Assembly: GCF_003934285.1 (NCBI RefSeq) | Contig: NZ_RQWJ01000002.1 | Location: forward strand, 793,353-857,352 | DNA: 64,000 nucleotides | Source of the DNA: Brevundimonas fluminis | GTDB lineage: Bacteria > Pseudomonadota > Alphaproteobacteria > Caulobacterales > Caulobacteraceae | Direction: 5' to 3' | In this document: positions 26,603-34,042 of the stretch, in pieces | Layout: each line of letters begins with the position of its first letter | Position numbering within the stretch: position 1 is the stretch's first letter | The notes under the pieces: generated by a model | What the model saw: only the letters and a program-made list of their open reading frames with translations | Told to the model about the DNA's origin: nothing | The model's database searches: none | Program-made: the position numbers and the translations under genes

Positions 26603-27553
26603 ATGCTGAAGACCCGTCTCATGACGGCCGCCGCCGCCGTCGCCCTGTTCGCCGCGCCCGCCGCCTTCGCGCAGGAGGCGCCCGTGCCGCAGCCGACGAC
26701 CCCGCCGGCCCAGGACCCGGCGCAGACGCCGCCGACCCTGCCGCCGACCACCCCGGCCGACGGCACGACGACGGCCCCGGCGCCGAGCGAGGCGCCGACC
26801 GCCGCCGTCACCGCGCCGGCCGGGCAGCCGAACTCCGTCGTCGCCGTGCTGCGCGCGGACGGGCGGTTCACCACCCTGCTGTCGGCGCTGGACGCCGCGG
26901 GCCTGACCGCCGTGCTGGAAGCCCAGCCCGCCGTCTCGATCTTCGCCCCGACGGACGAGGCCTTCGCGGCCCTGCCGGAAGCCGAGCGCACCCGTCTGAT
27001 GGACCCCGCGAACCGTGAGGAGCTGCGGTCGCTGCTGCTCTACCATGTGATCGCGGCCGACGTTCAGTCCAGCCAGATCACCGGCGCCCGCGGCGGCGTC
27101 CCGACCGCGGGCGGCGCCCAGGTCCAGCTGGACGGCACCGGTGAGGCGATCAGGATCGACTCCGCCACGGTGGTGACGGCCGACATCGACGCCTCCAACG
27201 GCGCGGTCTTCGCCATCGACAAGGTGCTGACGCCCTCGGCCAGCCAGGCCGCCATGGGCGACGAGGAAGAGGTCGCTCCGGCCGGTCCGCCGGCTCCGGC
27301 CGCCGCGGGACAGTCGACCGAGCCCGCCGTCCCGGCCGAGCCGGCCTCGGACCGTCCCGTCGGCGTGACCACCACGACTGAGCCGGTCACCCCGGCCGCC
27401 GATGCGGCGGATGAGGCGACGGCTCCGGACCAGCCGGTGGCGGAGGGCCAGGAGCCGGCCGCGACGACCGCCGAGCCGGCCACCGACGACACCGCCACCC
27501 CGCCCGCCGGCGAGGAGGATATGGACGAGGAGCCGACCGACCCTCAGGCGTAA
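26603..27553 (+). CDS. Secreted fasciclin-domain protein with low-complexity tail
   Basis: A 316-residue protein with a cleavable signal ([20 protein letters not shown]). A Pro/Thr linker precedes one FAS1 domain at about residues 73-210 ([67 protein letters not shown]). A 100-residue tail rich in Ala, Pro, Glu and Thr follows, probably disordered. It lacks the lipobox of the 16243 paralogue, so it is likely periplasmic or secreted. GGAAGGAG is 6-9 nt before the ATG. The preceding 193 bp (26410-26602) contain no gene. Confidence 0.92.
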   Translation: MLKTRLMTAAAAVALFAAPAAFAQEAPVPQPTTPPAQDPAQTPPTLPPTTPADGTTTAPAPSEAPTAAVTAPAGQPNSVVAVLRADGRFTTLLSALDAAGLTAVLEAQPAVSIFAPTDEAFAALPEAERTRLMDPANREELRSLLLYHVIAADVQSSQITGARGGVPTAGGAQVQLDGTGEAIRIDSATVVTADIDASNGAVFAIDKVLTPSASQAAMGDEEEVAPAGPPAPAAAGQSTEPAVPAEPASDRPVGVTTTTEPVTPAADAADEATAPDQPVAEGQEPAATTAEPATDDTATPPAGEEDMDEEPTDPQA

Positions 27554-27632
27554 GACCGCCTCCGGCCCTTCGTCCTCGGGCCATCGGTTGAGTTGGGAAG
27601 CGGCGGGCCCTATCAGGGTCCGCCGTTTCCGC

Positions 27633-28544
27633 ATGCCCGCTCCCCGAGGTTCCGTGGCCGCCGACAGACCCCTCTCGTTCCAGGACCTGATCCTGACGCT
27701 TCAGCGCTACTGGGGCGCGCAGGGCTGCGCCCTGCTGCAGCCCTACGACGTCGAGGTCGGCGCCGGCACCCTCCACCCCGCCACGGTCCTGCGCGCGCTC
27801 GGCCCGCGTCCGTGGAAGGCCGCCTACGTCCAGCCCAGCCGCCGCCCCGGCGACGGCCGCTACGGCGAAAACCCCAACCGGCTCCAGCACTATTACCAAT
27901 TCCAGGTCATCCTGAAGCCCAACCCGGACAACCTGCAGCAGCTGTATCTCGGCTCGCTGGAGGCCATCGGCATCGACCCGAAGCTGCACGACGTGCGCTT
28001 CGTCGAGGACGACTGGGAAAACCCCACCGTCGGCGCCTGGGGGCTGGGGTGGGAGGTCTGGTGCGACGGCATGGAGGTGACCCAGTTCACCTACTTCCAG
28101 GGCGTCGGCGGCATCGAGGTGGACGTCGTCTCCGGCGAGCTGACCTATGGGCTGGAGCGGCTGGCCATGTACGTGCAGGGCGTGGATGACGTCTACGACC
28201 TGCGGTTCAACGACGAGGGCCTGACCTACGGCGAGGTCTTCCTCGAGAACGAGCGCCAGCAGTCGGAAGCCAATTTCCACGGCTATGACGTCGACGGGCT
28301 GAAGCGGCGCTTCGAGGACATGGTGGCCGAGGTCGGCCGCCTGCTGGAAATGCGCGGCCCGCAGGATCAGAAGCTGGTCCTGCCCGCCTACGACCAGGTG
28401 CTGAAGGCCAGCCACCTGTTCAACCTGATGGACGCCCGCGGCGCCATCGCCGTCGCCGAACGCCAGAGCTACATCGGCCGCATCCGCGACCTCTGCAAAG
28501 CCTGCGCGACGGAATGGGTCGAACAGGAAAGGGCGCGGGCGTGA
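27633..28544 (+). CDS. glyQ: Glycyl-tRNA synthetase alpha subunit
   Basis: Catalytic subunit of the alpha2beta2 bacterial GlyRS. It starts [20 protein letters not shown] and includes the class II core [39 protein letters not shown] and [20 protein letters not shown] 27633 gives 303 residues; GTG 27654 (VAADRPLSF) is an equally good start with GAGG just upstream. It is the first gene of a tightly overlapping unit with the unknown 28541 gene and glyS. Confidence 0.96.
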   Translation: MPAPRGSVAADRPLSFQDLILTLQRYWGAQGCALLQPYDVEVGAGTLHPATVLRALGPRPWKAAYVQPSRRPGDGRYGENPNRLQHYYQFQVILKPNPDNLQQLYLGSLEAIGIDPKLHDVRFVEDDWENPTVGAWGLGWEVWCDGMEVTQFTYFQGVGGIEVDVVSGELTYGLERLAMYVQGVDDVYDLRFNDEGLTYGEVFLENERQQSEANFHGYDVDGLKRRFEDMVAEVGRLLEMRGPQDQKLVLPAYDQVLKASHLFNLMDARGAIAVAERQSYIGRIRDLCKACATEWVEQERARA

Positions 28545-28954
28545 GCGACGACCGCGTCGTCTCCCTGACGTCCCGCCGCGCGGACCCGAAGCCGCCCTTG
28601 GGCGCCTGTCTGGTGTTCGCCAATGATCGTCTGCGGATGCCGATGGAAATGGGTGCGCCCTGCCCGGTCTGGACCGTGTCGCCGTTCGTGGAGGCCGTTC
28701 CCACCGGACGCGACCAGCCGGTCCCGGTCTACGCGCGTTTCGGCATGATCGAGTACTCGCCGCACGGCACCAGTGGTGAGGTGTTCGAGACTGAGCATGG
28801 CATCACGGCCGACCTCTATTTCGAACGCGAGATCTTCGCCCTCCTGCAGGGCGCGGCTCTCTCGGCGGCCCCGCTGACGCTGTTCATCACCTTCTCCGCG
28901 ACGGACGGTGCGCCTCCCACCCTGATGCTCTCCGTTGAGCGCCGGACCGACTGA
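28541..28954 (+). CDS. Unknown protein encoded between glyQ and glyS
   Basis: A 137-residue protein I do not recognise. The start GTG overlaps the glyQ stop (GTGA) and the stop overlaps the glyS ATG by one base, so all three are translationally coupled. The sequence is compact and probably folded: [68 protein letters not shown]. No signal peptide or membrane span is seen, so it is likely cytoplasmic. Position suggests a link to glycyl-tRNA synthetase expression or function, but nothing in the sequence proves it. Confidence 0.75.
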   Translation: MSDDRVVSLTSRRADPKPPLGACLVFANDRLRMPMEMGAPCPVWTVSPFVEAVPTGRDQPVPVYARFGMIEYSPHGTSGEVFETEHGITADLYFEREIFALLQGAALSAAPLTLFITFSATDGAPPTLMLSVERRTD

Positions 28955-31074
28955 TGCCCCAGCTGCTTCTCGAACTGTTCTCCGAAGAGATCCCGGCCCG
29001 CATGCAGGCGGGCGCCGCGCGCGATCTGGAGCGGATGGCGACCGAGCGGCTGAAGGCCGCCGGGCTGGGCTTCGACGCCCTGACCACCTTCGCCGGCCCG
29101 CGCCGCCTGACGCTGGTCGTCGACGGCCTGCCCGCCGCCACGCCCGACCGCGAGGAAGAGCTGAAGGGGCCGAAGGCGTCGGCGCCCGAGCAGGCGCTGG
29201 AGGGCTTCCTGCGCAAGACCGGCCTGACCCGCGACCAGCTGGTCGAGCGCGACGGCGTGCTGTTCGCCGTCATCAGCCAGAAGGGCCGGGCGACCGCCGA
29301 CCTGGTCCCCGCCATGGTCGACGAGATCGTGCGCGGCTTCCCCTGGCCCAAGTCGATGCGCTGGGGCACGGGCGCCCTGCGCTGGGTGCGCCCGTTGAAG
29401 CGGATCGTCTGCCTGTTCGACGGGGTGGTCGTGCCCTTCGACGTGGACGGCATCGCGTCGGGCGACGTGACCGAGGGGCACCGCTTCCTCGGCAGCGGCC
29501 AGCCGTTCGCGGTCCGGGACTTCGCCGATTATCGCCGGAAGCTGGAGCGCGAGCACGTCCTGCTGGACGTCGCCGACCGCAAGCTGCGCATCCTCGAGGG
29601 CGCCAAGGCCGCCTGCGCCGACCGCGGCCTGACGCTGGTCGACGACGACGGCCTGCTGGACGAGGTCGCCGGCCTCGCCGAATGGCCCACGCCGATCCTG
29701 GGCGACATGGACCCCGCCTTCCTCGACCTGCCGCCCGAGGTGGTGCGTCTGTCGATGAAGGTCCACCAGAAGTACTTCGCCGTGCGCGACCCCGCGCGCG
29801 ACGGCTTGGCCCCGCACTTCGTCGTCGTCGCCAACGTCGAGGCCACCGACGGCGGCAAGGCGCTGGCCGCCGGCAACGGCCGCGTCCTGTCCGCCCGCCT
29901 GAACGACGCCCGCTTCTTTTGGGACGAGGACCGCAAGACCGGCTTCGACGCCTGGCTGAAGAAGCTGGAAGGGGTCACCTTCCACGCCAGGCTCGGCACG
30001 ATGGCCCAGCGCGTCGACCGCATCGCCGCCCTGGCCCGCGAGATCGCCCCGCTGGTCGGCGCCGATCCGGATCAGGCCGAACGCGCCGCCCGTCTCGCCA
30101 AGGCCGATCTGGCGTCGGGCATGGTCGGCGAGTTCCCGGAGCTGCAGGGGGTCATGGGCGGCTACTACGCCCGCGCCGAACACGGCGACGCCGTCGCCGA
30201 CGCGATCCGCGACCACTACCGGCCGCAGGGCCCCTCCGACGCCGTCCCGACCGCGCCGCTGACGGTCGCCGTGGCCCTGGCCGACAAGCTGGATACGCTG
30301 GTCGGCTTCTTCGCCATCGACGAGAAGCCCACGGGGTCGAAGGACCCCTTCGCCCTGCGCCGCGCCGCGCTGGGCGTGATCCGGCTGGTGCTGGAGAATG
30401 GGGTTCGGATGCGCCTGCCGGGTCCGGCAGTCAGCACCTTCTGGATGTTGCCTGAGGCCACAATGCTTCCGCCTGGCACGATGCCTGCGGCAGCTATCGA
30501 CTTCATTAGTCGGGGCGAGCAGTTCCAGCGGGAAGTGTACGGTCCGATTGAACGAGAAATGCAGGCCTTCTTCGCCGACCGCCTGAAGGTCCTCCTCCGC
30601 GACCAGGGCAAGCGCCACGACCTCGTCGACGCGGTCTTCGCGCTGGGCGACGACGACTTGGTCCGCATCGTGCGGCGGGTCGAGGCGCTGGACGCCTTTC
30701 TGGCGACCGACGACGGCGCCAATCTGCTGGCCGGGCACCGCCGCGCCTCCAACATCCTCAAGGCCGAGGCGAAGAAGGGCGACGTTCCCACGGGCATGGT
30801 CCAGACCGGCCTGCCGAACCAGCCGCCCGAGGAGACCGCGCTGGCCTTCGCCGCCGCCGCCGCCCAGACCGCCGTGGATCAGGCGCTGGAGGCCGAGGAT
30901 TTCGCCGCCGCCATGCGGGCCCTGTCGGCGCTCCGCGCGCCCGTCGACGCCTTCTTCGAGGCCGTGCTGGTCAACTCCGACGTCCCCGCCGAACGTGACA
31001 ACCGCCTGAAGCTGCTCGGCCAGATCCGCGCGGTGATGGGCCGCGTGGCGGATTTCGACCGGATCGCGGGCTAA
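28954..31074 (+). CDS. glyS: Glycyl-tRNA synthetase beta subunit
   Basis: tRNA-binding subunit partner of GlyQ. The 706-residue protein has the family N terminus PQLLLELFSEEIPARMQAGA, then FAGPRRLTLVVDGLPA, TFHARLGTMAQRVDRI, DLASGMVGEFPELQGVMGG and the C-terminal DALRP-type helical domain (FFADRLKVLLRDQGKRHDLV). Residues about 483-535, coded at 30400-30560, use atypical codons and lower GC than the rest, and do not look like the usual short linker between RLVLENG and FFADRLKV. The frame is open, so the gene is intact. Confidence 0.95.
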   Translation: MPQLLLELFSEEIPARMQAGAARDLERMATERLKAAGLGFDALTTFAGPRRLTLVVDGLPAATPDREEELKGPKASAPEQALEGFLRKTGLTRDQLVERDGVLFAVISQKGRATADLVPAMVDEIVRGFPWPKSMRWGTGALRWVRPLKRIVCLFDGVVVPFDVDGIASGDVTEGHRFLGSGQPFAVRDFADYRRKLEREHVLLDVADRKLRILEGAKAACADRGLTLVDDDGLLDEVAGLAEWPTPILGDMDPAFLDLPPEVVRLSMKVHQKYFAVRDPARDGLAPHFVVVANVEATDGGKALAAGNGRVLSARLNDARFFWDEDRKTGFDAWLKKLEGVTFHARLGTMAQRVDRIAALAREIAPLVGADPDQAERAARLAKADLASGMVGEFPELQGVMGGYYARAEHGDAVADAIRDHYRPQGPSDAVPTAPLTVAVALADKLDTLVGFFAIDEKPTGSKDPFALRRAALGVIRLVLENGVRMRLPGPAVSTFWMLPEATMLPPGTMPAAAIDFISRGEQFQREVYGPIEREMQAFFADRLKVLLRDQGKRHDLVDAVFALGDDDLVRIVRRVEALDAFLATDDGANLLAGHRRASNILKAEAKKGDVPTGMVQTGLPNQPPEETALAFAAAAAQTAVDQALEAEDFAAAMRALSALRAPVDAFFEAVLVNSDVPAERDNRLKLLGQIRAVMGRVADFDRIAG

Positions 31075-31079
31075 GCTGT

Positions 31080-31133
31080 CCTTCTCCCCTCGGGGGAGAA
31101 GGTGGCGGCCGAAGGCCGTCGGATGAGGGGGCT
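31080..31133 (+). repeat. Left terminal inverted repeat
   Basis: It starts 5 bp after the glyS stop with the palindrome CCTTCTCCCCTCGGGGGAGA plus AGG. A variable centre GCGGCCGAAGGCCG follows, then GGATGAGGGGGCT. The palindrome could also act as the glyS terminator hairpin. The GAGGGGG run at 31125-31131 is placed to act as the Shine-Dalgarno for the DUF559 ATG at 31142. Confidence 0.8.
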
Positions 31134-31141
31134 TTCACCGG

Positions 31142-31522
31142 ATGCGTCAGTCGCCGGACAAGACCCGCCGCGCGCGCCGCCTGCGCCGCGAGTTGACGCT
31201 GGCCGAAAGTCGGTTCTGGAGCATGGTCCGCGACCGCCGACTGGACGACCTGAAGTTCCGCCGCGAGACCCTGCTCGCCGGCCTGACGGTCGACTTCTAC
31301 TGCGCCGAACTGAAGCTGGTCGTCGAGCTGGACGGCGGGGTTCACCGCCTTCGGGAAGCCGAGGACGCGGCTCGCGACGAGCGCCTGTGCTCCGCCGGCT
31401 TTCGCGTGCTCCGGTGCGGCAATGAGGCTTTTCTCAACAATCCGGCCGTCCTGACCGGAGAGATCAGACGGCTGGCGGTCCAGATGCGCCGCCAGCCCCC
31501 TCATCCGTCAGGCTCCGCCTGA
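31142..31522 (+). CDS. DUF559 (Vsr/PD-(D/E)XK-like) endonuclease-domain protein
   Basis: A 126-residue DUF559 protein related to very-short-patch-repair and restriction-type endonucleases. Characteristic pieces are LTLAESRFWSMVRDRRLDDL, KFRRETLLAGLTVDFYC and LVVELDGGVHR, which supply the Asp and E-x-D active-site acids of the PD-(D/E)XK fold, then AFRVLR-type GFRVLRCGNEAFLNNP. The last 10 or so residues (RRQPPHPSGSA) and the TGA are encoded by the right inverted repeat. ATG 31142 has GAGGGGG 10 nt upstream within the left repeat. Function of stand-alone DUF559 proteins is not established. Confidence 0.88.
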   Translation: MRQSPDKTRRARRLRRELTLAESRFWSMVRDRRLDDLKFRRETLLAGLTVDFYCAELKLVVELDGGVHRLREAEDAARDERLCSAGFRVLRCGNEAFLNNPAVLTGEIRRLAVQMRRQPPHPSGSA

Positions 31523-31547
31523 CACCTTCTCCCCCGAGGGGAGAAGG
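31494..31547 (-). repeat. Right terminal inverted repeat
   Basis: Inverted relative to 31080-31133: AGCCCCCTCATCC, then the alternative centre GTCAGGCTCCGCCTGAC, then CACCTTCTCCCCCGAGGGGA plus GAAGG. The outer palindrome and the AGCCCCCTCATCC arm match the left repeat as reverse complement; only the mini-hairpin centre differs. It ends 6 bp from the stop of the convergent SIMPL gene and may serve as its terminator. Confidence 0.8.
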
Positions 31548-31553
31548 GCTCTT

Positions 31554-32306
31554 CTACCGCACCAGATCATACACCCCGGTCACGTCGATCCGCACGGTCA
31601 GCTCGCCCGGGGCCACCGAGGTCGAGGCGTCCTGGGCCATCTCGGCGCGGGCGTACATCGGCATCGGGCGCGGCGGCTGGGGCGCATAGCCGCCGCCTTC
31701 GGTCAGGTTGCGGATGCCGCCCAGCGGCACGCCCAGGGCCTGGGCGTACAGCGCCGCCTTCTGCTGCAGCGAACGCACGGCCAGCAGGCGGGCCTCGTTC
31801 TCGGCGGCGGTCGGGTCCTTCAGGCCGAAGCCGATGCCGTCGATCTGGTTGACGCCGGCGGCGACGACCGCGTCCACGACCTGACCCGTCCGGGCGAGAT
31901 CCTCGACGCGCACGGTGACGCGGTTGGACGCCTGATAGCCGCGCAGGCGGGGCGGATTGTTCTCGACGTAGTCGTACTGGGCCGACAGGTTCAGGCCCGA
32001 GGTCTGGACCAGCCGCGGCTCGATGCCGGCGCGGCGCAGGGCGGCGGTCACCTCGGCCATGCGGGCGGCGTTCTGGGCCATGGCCTCCTGCGCCGTCGGG
32101 GCCTCGGTGACGACGCCGAAGTTGATCGTGGCCATGTCCGGCGCGACCTTCACCTCGCCGTAGGCGGCCAGCGTCAGGGCCGGGCGGTCGACCACGGCCT
32201 GCACCACTATGGGCGCGCCGCCGTCGGGCTGCGACTGGGCCATGGCGGCCGGGGCGAAGGTCAGGGCGGCAAGGGCGGCGCCCAGGGCCAGGGATTTGCG
32301 GGTCAT
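31554..32306 (-). CDS. SIMPL-domain periplasmic protein (DUF541)
   Basis: A 250-residue exported protein: signal peptide MTRKSLALGAALAALTFAPA ending AMAQ, then a DUF541/SIMPL domain (LTLAAYGEVKVAPDMATINF, YQASNRVTVRVEDL, GIGFGLKDPTAAENEARLLA, VRSLQQKAALYAQALGV). Family members such as E. coli YggE are linked to oxidative-stress resistance, and others bind membranes or kinases; the precise role here is unknown. The stop lies next to the right inverted repeat. The upstream 170 bp (32307-32476) hold no gene. Confidence 0.9.
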   Translation of the reverse strand: MTRKSLALGAALAALTFAPAAMAQSQPDGGAPIVVQAVVDRPALTLAAYGEVKVAPDMATINFGVVTEAPTAQEAMAQNAARMAEVTAALRRAGIEPRLVQTSGLNLSAQYDYVENNPPRLRGYQASNRVTVRVEDLARTGQVVDAVVAAGVNQIDGIGFGLKDPTAAENEARLLAVRSLQQKAALYAQALGVPLGGIRNLTEGGGYAPQPPRPMPMYARAEMAQDASTSVAPGELTVRIDVTGVYDLVR

Positions 32307-32476
32307 GCGGAGAGCTCCGGAGAGAGGGTTTGGACCGGCCGCACCTTGGCCGTTCCGTCCTGAACCGGAGCGTCGGGAAACGGTGCAGGTTCCGTTCATC
32401 GAGGTGAAATCCGCGTGGGAATCGCGGCCGCTTGGCGACCGCCCGCGCGCCTGCTACGCCCACGGTCCCGCCCGGC

Positions 32477-32549
32477 GGGCCCGTAGCTCAATGGTTAGAG
32501 CCGACCGCTCATAACGGTCTGGTTGCAGGTTCGAGTCCTGCCGGGCCTA
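32477..32549 (+). tRNA. tRNA with CAU anticodon, probably tRNA-Ile2 (lysidine-modified)
   Basis: A complete cloverleaf: acceptor GGGCCCG / CGGGCCT (one G-U), D arm GCTC...GAGC, anticodon stem GACCG / CGGTC with loop CTCATAA (anticodon CAT), variable loop TGGTT, T arm GCAGG-TTCGAGT-CCTGC and discriminator A. CCA is not encoded. Its AATGGTTAGAGC D arm and CTCATAA loop resemble tRNA-Ile2, whose C34 is converted to lysidine by TilS to read AUA. It lacks initiator features such as the unpaired first acceptor base and GGG/CCC in the anticodon stem. The last three bases overlap the stop codon of the opposing beta-helix gene. Confidence 0.88.
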
Positions 32550-34028
32550 CCGCCGCCGGCGGCCGTCGTACCAGCGGTCGTCGCCGTAGGACGAGCGGTC
32601 GTCGATGTAGCGGCCTTCGCGGTCGTACCAGCCATAGCCCTGCTGATAGCCGTCATAGCCCTGCAGGGTGTAGCCGTGGTCCTCGTACGGAATGCCCAGC
32701 AGCGCCTCGTCCTCCTCGTACCAGGTCTGCGGATAGCTGCCGTAGGCGCACTGCCAGCCCTGGCCGCCGGTCCAGTAGGGCTCGTAGCGGCCGCGATAGC
32801 GCTCGCGGAAGCGGGCCCGGCAGACGTGCTGCGACCAGACGCGGTTGCCCGAGGCCTCCACCACGGCGCGCGGCTCGGCGTAGATGACCTCCCGCACCCG
32901 GGCGAAGACGTTGTCGACCACCACGGCCCGCCCCGAGGCGGCGGCCAGGCCCAGGGTGTCGGCCACGATGCGGCTGTCCTTCAGCGTCAGCTCGCCGTTG
33001 TACAGGACCACGCCCTTGTCGGTGCGGCAGATGTTGCTGTCCTCGATCTTCACCGAGGCGCCCTCGATGGCCACGCCCTCGACGTAGCCGCAGATCTTGG
33101 TGTTGGTCACCTCGACCCGGCCGTAGTCGCGGCCCGAGCGCACCACCATGCCGATGCTGCGCGGACCGAAGTTGTTGGGCACGCCGACGCCCTTGAGGGT
33201 CGAGGTCGAGATGGTGACCGTCTGGCCCGCGCCCGGCGTGACCTCCAGCCCGGACTGGGCCCCGAACACCACCATGTCGTAGGCGGTCATCGACGCGCCG
33301 TCGGCGATGATGGCGGGGCTGACCGTCTGGGCGTCGATCACCGCGTTGCGGATGTCCAGCAGGCCGCCGTCCATGTAGATCGCCGCCTCGTCGCCGACGT
33401 GGCGGAAGCCGACGCGGTTCATCTCGATCTGGGCGTCGTAGCCGATGACGCAGGCCGCGTCCCCGGCGTGGGGCGAGGTGAACACCACGTCGCGCACGTT
33501 GACCCGCACGCCGGCCGCCACCGTCATGCAGGGAAGGCCGTCGGGCGCCTGCAGGGTGATCGACGGGTTGCGGTCCCAGTCGCGCGGGTCGAACCCGCCT
33601 TCGCCCAGGATGGTCAGCGGCTTGTCGACGTTCAGCCAGCCGACGCAGGGCCCCCCGCGCGCCCGCAGGATCAGGGTCCCGCCCGGCCGCACCCGCCGCA
33701 CCGCGTCCTCGACCGCGCCGGTGCCGGGATTGCCGCCGCAGTCGACCAGCACGACCTCTTCCTGACCGCCCGGCCGGATCGGTCCGGGATAGGCGGGGCC
33801 GGGGTGCCCGTATCCATGTTGCGGCCGGCTCCAGCGCCGGTGCGAGCCGCGGCGCGAGGCGCTGCGCGACGGCGGATCCAGCAGGATGCCGAAGTTCGGG
33901 CGCGTCGTGCTCTCCACGCGCGCGGCGTCCTGGGCGAAGGCGGCTTCGGGCGCCAGCGAGACGCCCAAGCCGGCGGCCAACAGGGCCGAGGCGGCGACCA
34001 GTCCGTGACGGAGGGTTTTGCGGGTCAT
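32547..34028 (-). CDS. Exported right-handed parallel beta-helix protein
   Basis: A 493-residue protein with signal peptide LRHGLVAASALLAAGLGV. After a basic/Gly-rich linker comes a beta-helix-type domain made of short repeated strands (VNVRDVVFTSPHAGDA, IEMNRVGFRHVGDEA, YMDGGLLDIRNAVID, VEVTNTKICGYVEGV, VKIEDSNICRTDKGV, LTLKDSRIVADTLGL), as in pectate-lyase-like folds. The C-terminal 100 residues are rich in Tyr, Gly, Arg and Asp, with repeated YGYDG-type motifs. No catalytic residues can be assigned. It is 14 bp downstream of the Sel1-type gene, so they form an operon. Confidence 0.8.
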   Translation of the reverse strand: MTRKTLRHGLVAASALLAAGLGVSLAPEAAFAQDAARVESTTRPNFGILLDPPSRSASRRGSHRRWSRPQHGYGHPGPAYPGPIRPGGQEEVVLVDCGGNPGTGAVEDAVRRVRPGGTLILRARGGPCVGWLNVDKPLTILGEGGFDPRDWDRNPSITLQAPDGLPCMTVAAGVRVNVRDVVFTSPHAGDAACVIGYDAQIEMNRVGFRHVGDEAAIYMDGGLLDIRNAVIDAQTVSPAIIADGASMTAYDMVVFGAQSGLEVTPGAGQTVTISTSTLKGVGVPNNFGPRSIGMVVRSGRDYGRVEVTNTKICGYVEGVAIEGASVKIEDSNICRTDKGVVLYNGELTLKDSRIVADTLGLAAASGRAVVVDNVFARVREVIYAEPRAVVEASGNRVWSQHVCRARFRERYRGRYEPYWTGGQGWQCAYGSYPQTWYEEDEALLGIPYEDHGYTLQGYDGYQQGYGWYDREGRYIDDRSSYGDDRWYDGRRRR

Positions 34029-34042
34029 GGGTACGCGCCCTC

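Larger units (their letters stand above)
31080..31547. mobile_element. Putative TIR-bounded element carrying a DUF559 gene
   Basis: A 468-bp unit bounded by inverted repeats of about 53 bp that hold one gene. Both ends read, from outside inward, CCTTCTCCCCTCGGGGGAGA then AGGTG, a variable mini-hairpin, and GGATGAGGGGGCT. The repeats include the gene's putative Shine-Dalgarno and its stop codon. No transposase is present, so mobility would depend on a trans factor or on the DUF559 product. That it is mobile is an inference. Confidence 0.55.

Noticed and set aside
27554..27632. Possible glycine riboswitch before glyQ
   Set aside because: The gap is only 79 bp and no riboswitch-like conserved core is visible.
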